This document shows positions 62,518 to 64,000 of a DNA stretch of 64,000 bases, one piece after another; within the stretch, counting starts at the first letter, position 1, and each line of letters begins with the position of its first letter. Location: assembly GCF_036492635.1 (NCBI RefSeq), contig NZ_AP025307.1, forward strand, positions 231,323 to 295,322, written 5' to 3'. The DNA is from Aureibacter tunicatorum (GTDB lineage: Bacteria; Bacteroidota; Bacteroidia; Cytophagales; Cyclobacteriaceae). The notes beneath the pieces are model-generated. The model was not told the origin of the DNA. It saw only the letters and a program-made list of their open reading frames with translations, and ran no database searches. The position numbers and the translations under genes were made by a program.

Positions 62518-64000
62518 TCAATGTTGAATGATTGCATATGAATTAGAAGAAACACGATACTTTCCTGCCAACAAATTACCATAAGGAGCCAATTCATACA
62601 CTTGACCTGAAAAATTGAATACCGCGGTTACTTTATCACCTTCAAACTCTCGCGTATAGCTTAATACATTATTTTCAAATTTGATATCTAAATAGTCGCC
62701 ATATTGCAATACCGGATTTGAGGATCTCATCTCTATTAATTTTTTATATTGATTCAACAAAGATGATTTAACAGGGATCTGTGCGTCAACATTACGAGAC
62801 GTATAATTTTCATGCACTTTGATCCATGGCACTTCATCAGAAAAGCCAGCATGAATATTTGAATTCCACTGCATTGGACTTCTTGACTTATCCCTATTAT
62901 GATCGTTAGCTATTTGCAAAGACTCAACATCAGATTTTCCAGTCTGGATAGCCAAGTCATAATGAATGGTGGCTTGCACATCTCTAATGTGCTCCAAGTT
63001 GGCTGCGCTTATGTTTTCCATGCCGATTTCCTCCCCATAGTAAATAAAAGGCACACCTTTGGCTGTGAGCATCAGAGCTGCGAGCGCTTCTGCTTTATTC
63101 TCATCGTTTTCTGCCAGTCGGCTCATAAGTCGAGGCATATCATGGCTTCCAAAAAAAAGTGTAGGATAACTGCTAAGCTCTGCTTCCATGCTGATGATTT
63201 CATCATAAATACGTTGAGCTGAAAATTCGGGGATGCTTCCGAAATTGAAATTGAAGACAACATCCATCAACTCATCGGATTGATACTGCTTAAGCTCCTG
63301 AATATCCTCGCTGCCGATTTCTCCTACGATAAATCTATCCTCATATTCATTGACTGTGCTTTTGATGATTTTCATGGCCTCTTTCACGCCATTTTGATCT
63401 TTGTCATGCATATGAATTTGCTCTCCTTTTTCATCAAAAGGATTGTCTTGCGTAATGCCATCAGTAGTTAAGAAATTGATGACATCCAATCTAAACCCAT
63501 CTACACCTTTGTCAAGCCAAAAACGTAGGACTTCTTGGATTTCCTCAACGACTTTAGGGTTTGACCAATTCAGATCGGCCATTTTCTTGTCAAACTGATG
63601 ATAATAATACTCATTGCTTGCCGAGTCGAATTCCCATGCAGATCCGCCAAAAAACGACTCCCAATTATTGGGTTGGTCAGTCCAAATATAATAGTCTCTA
63701 TAAGGATTGTCCTTGGATTTTTTGGATTCTTGAAACCAATAGCTTTCAGTAGAAGTATGATTGACTACCATATCCATGATCACGCGAATGCCTCTTTCAT
63801 GAGCCTGTCCGATAAATCTTTCGAAGTCATCCATCGTTCCATATTGTAAGTCGATTTGTCGGTAATCCGAAACATCATAGCCATTATCAACTTTCGGGGA
63901 AGACAAAAATGGCGTAAGCCATATGCCCCCGATGCCAAGCTCTTCTATATAATCAAGTTTTGATGAAAGTCCCTTGAAGTCGCTATATCCATCTCCATCG
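62518..64000 (-). CDS. GH13 alpha-glucosidase/oligo-1,6-glucosidase-type (partial, N-terminus outside window)
   Basis: The reading frame runs open past the right edge (window codons translate GDGYSDFKGLSSKLDYI), so the gene starts outside. It is the GH13 TIM barrel: DYIEELGIGGIWLTPF, GYDVSDYRQIDLQYGT, MDMVVNHTS, the nucleophile Asp in DGFRLDVIN, the acid/base Glu in FIVGEIGSED and the third Asp in FFGSHDMPR. The HMHDKDQNGVKEAM stretch and the late IYYGEEIGM are typical of oligo-1,6-glucosidases and sucrose-isomerase-like enzymes. A C-terminal beta-domain (about 70 residues) ends the protein. No signal peptide can be judged. Confidence 0.93.
   Translation of the reverse strand, partial: DGDGYSDFKGLSSKLDYIEELGIGGIWLTPFLSSPKVDNGYDVSDYRQIDLQYGTMDDFERFIGQAHERGIRVIMDMVVNHTSTESYWFQESKKSKDNPYRDYYIWTDQPNNWESFFGGSAWEFDSASNEYYYHQFDKKMADLNWSNPKVVEEIQEVLRFWLDKGVDGFRLDVINFLTTDGITQDNPFDEKGEQIHMHDKDQNGVKEAMKIIKSTVNEYEDRFIVGEIGSEDIQELKQYQSDELMDVVFNFNFGSIPEFSAQRIYDEIISMEAELSSYPTLFFGSHDMPRLMSRLAENDENKAEALAALMLTAKGVPFIYYGEEIGMENISAANLEHIRDVQATIHYDLAIQTGKSDVESLQIANDHNRDKSRSPMQWNSNIHAGFSDEVPWIKVHENYTSRNVDAQIPVKSSLLNQYKKLIEMRSSNPVLQYGDYLDIKFENNVLSYTREFEGDKVTAVFNFSGQVYELAPYGNLLAGKYRVSSNSYAIIQH

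Overview
The window looks like chromosomal DNA from a low-GC member of the Bacteroidota, most likely Cytophagales. This is inferred from the protein families: a TonB-dependent receptor with a CarboxypepD_reg-like N-terminus, DUF5689 lipoproteins, many lipobox lipoproteins and small beta-barrel outer-membrane proteins, a MocR/PNPOx pair, and Cys-motif carboxypeptidase-like proteins. Shine-Dalgarno sites are weak, and a few promoters fit TTG-N(17-23)-TAnnTTTG. I see no rRNA, tRNA, CRISPR array, insertion sequence or phage. The window starts inside an anaerobic sulfatase-maturase-like gene and ends inside a GH13 alpha-glucosidase gene.

Layout. 0-7 kb: end of the radical-SAM gene, an orphan protein with an internal duplication, a translationally coupled membrane protein/histidine kinase/LuxR-type regulator operon, an 872-residue effector-like protein with a degraded M91-type zinc site, a barrel protein and an ElaA-like acetyltransferase. 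7-13 kb: complete RND efflux operon. 13-17 kb: barrel protein followed by three related lipoproteins, the last carrying a beta-helix. 17-29 kb: metabolic and transport genes (esterase, glutaminase, aldo/keto reductase, PNPOx-like protein with a divergent MocR regulator, AGCS transporter, aquaporin, secreted VOC protein, CbiE/CbiT). 29-38 kb: envelope proteins, a beta-CASP metallo-beta-lactamase protein, a LOG protein, an Omp85-type barrel, an EF-hand-like lipoprotein, tandem Cys-motif proteins and a secreted transglutaminase-like protein. 38.9-44.8 kb: an alpha-2-macroglobulin carrying an embedded TonB plug domain. 44.9-46.6 kb: a long AT-rich stretch with no convincing gene.

46.6-56.0 kb is the most coherent accessory unit. 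It holds a TonB-dependent receptor without a SusD partner, two DUF5689 lipoproteins, an endonuclease I lipoprotein and two endonuclease/exonuclease/phosphatase-fold proteins, all exported. I read it as a surface system that binds, cuts and imports extracellular nucleic acid or its products. 56-59 kb is a four-gene reverse operon (SDR, DHFR-like, SDR, AraC regulator). The rest holds small lipoproteins, a DUF6624-like protein and the partial alpha-glucosidase.

Many gene starts were moved downstream from TTG/GTG codons to an ATG that directly precedes a signal peptide, lipobox or conserved domain; each case is noted. All family assignments rest on motif recognition by eye, without database searches.
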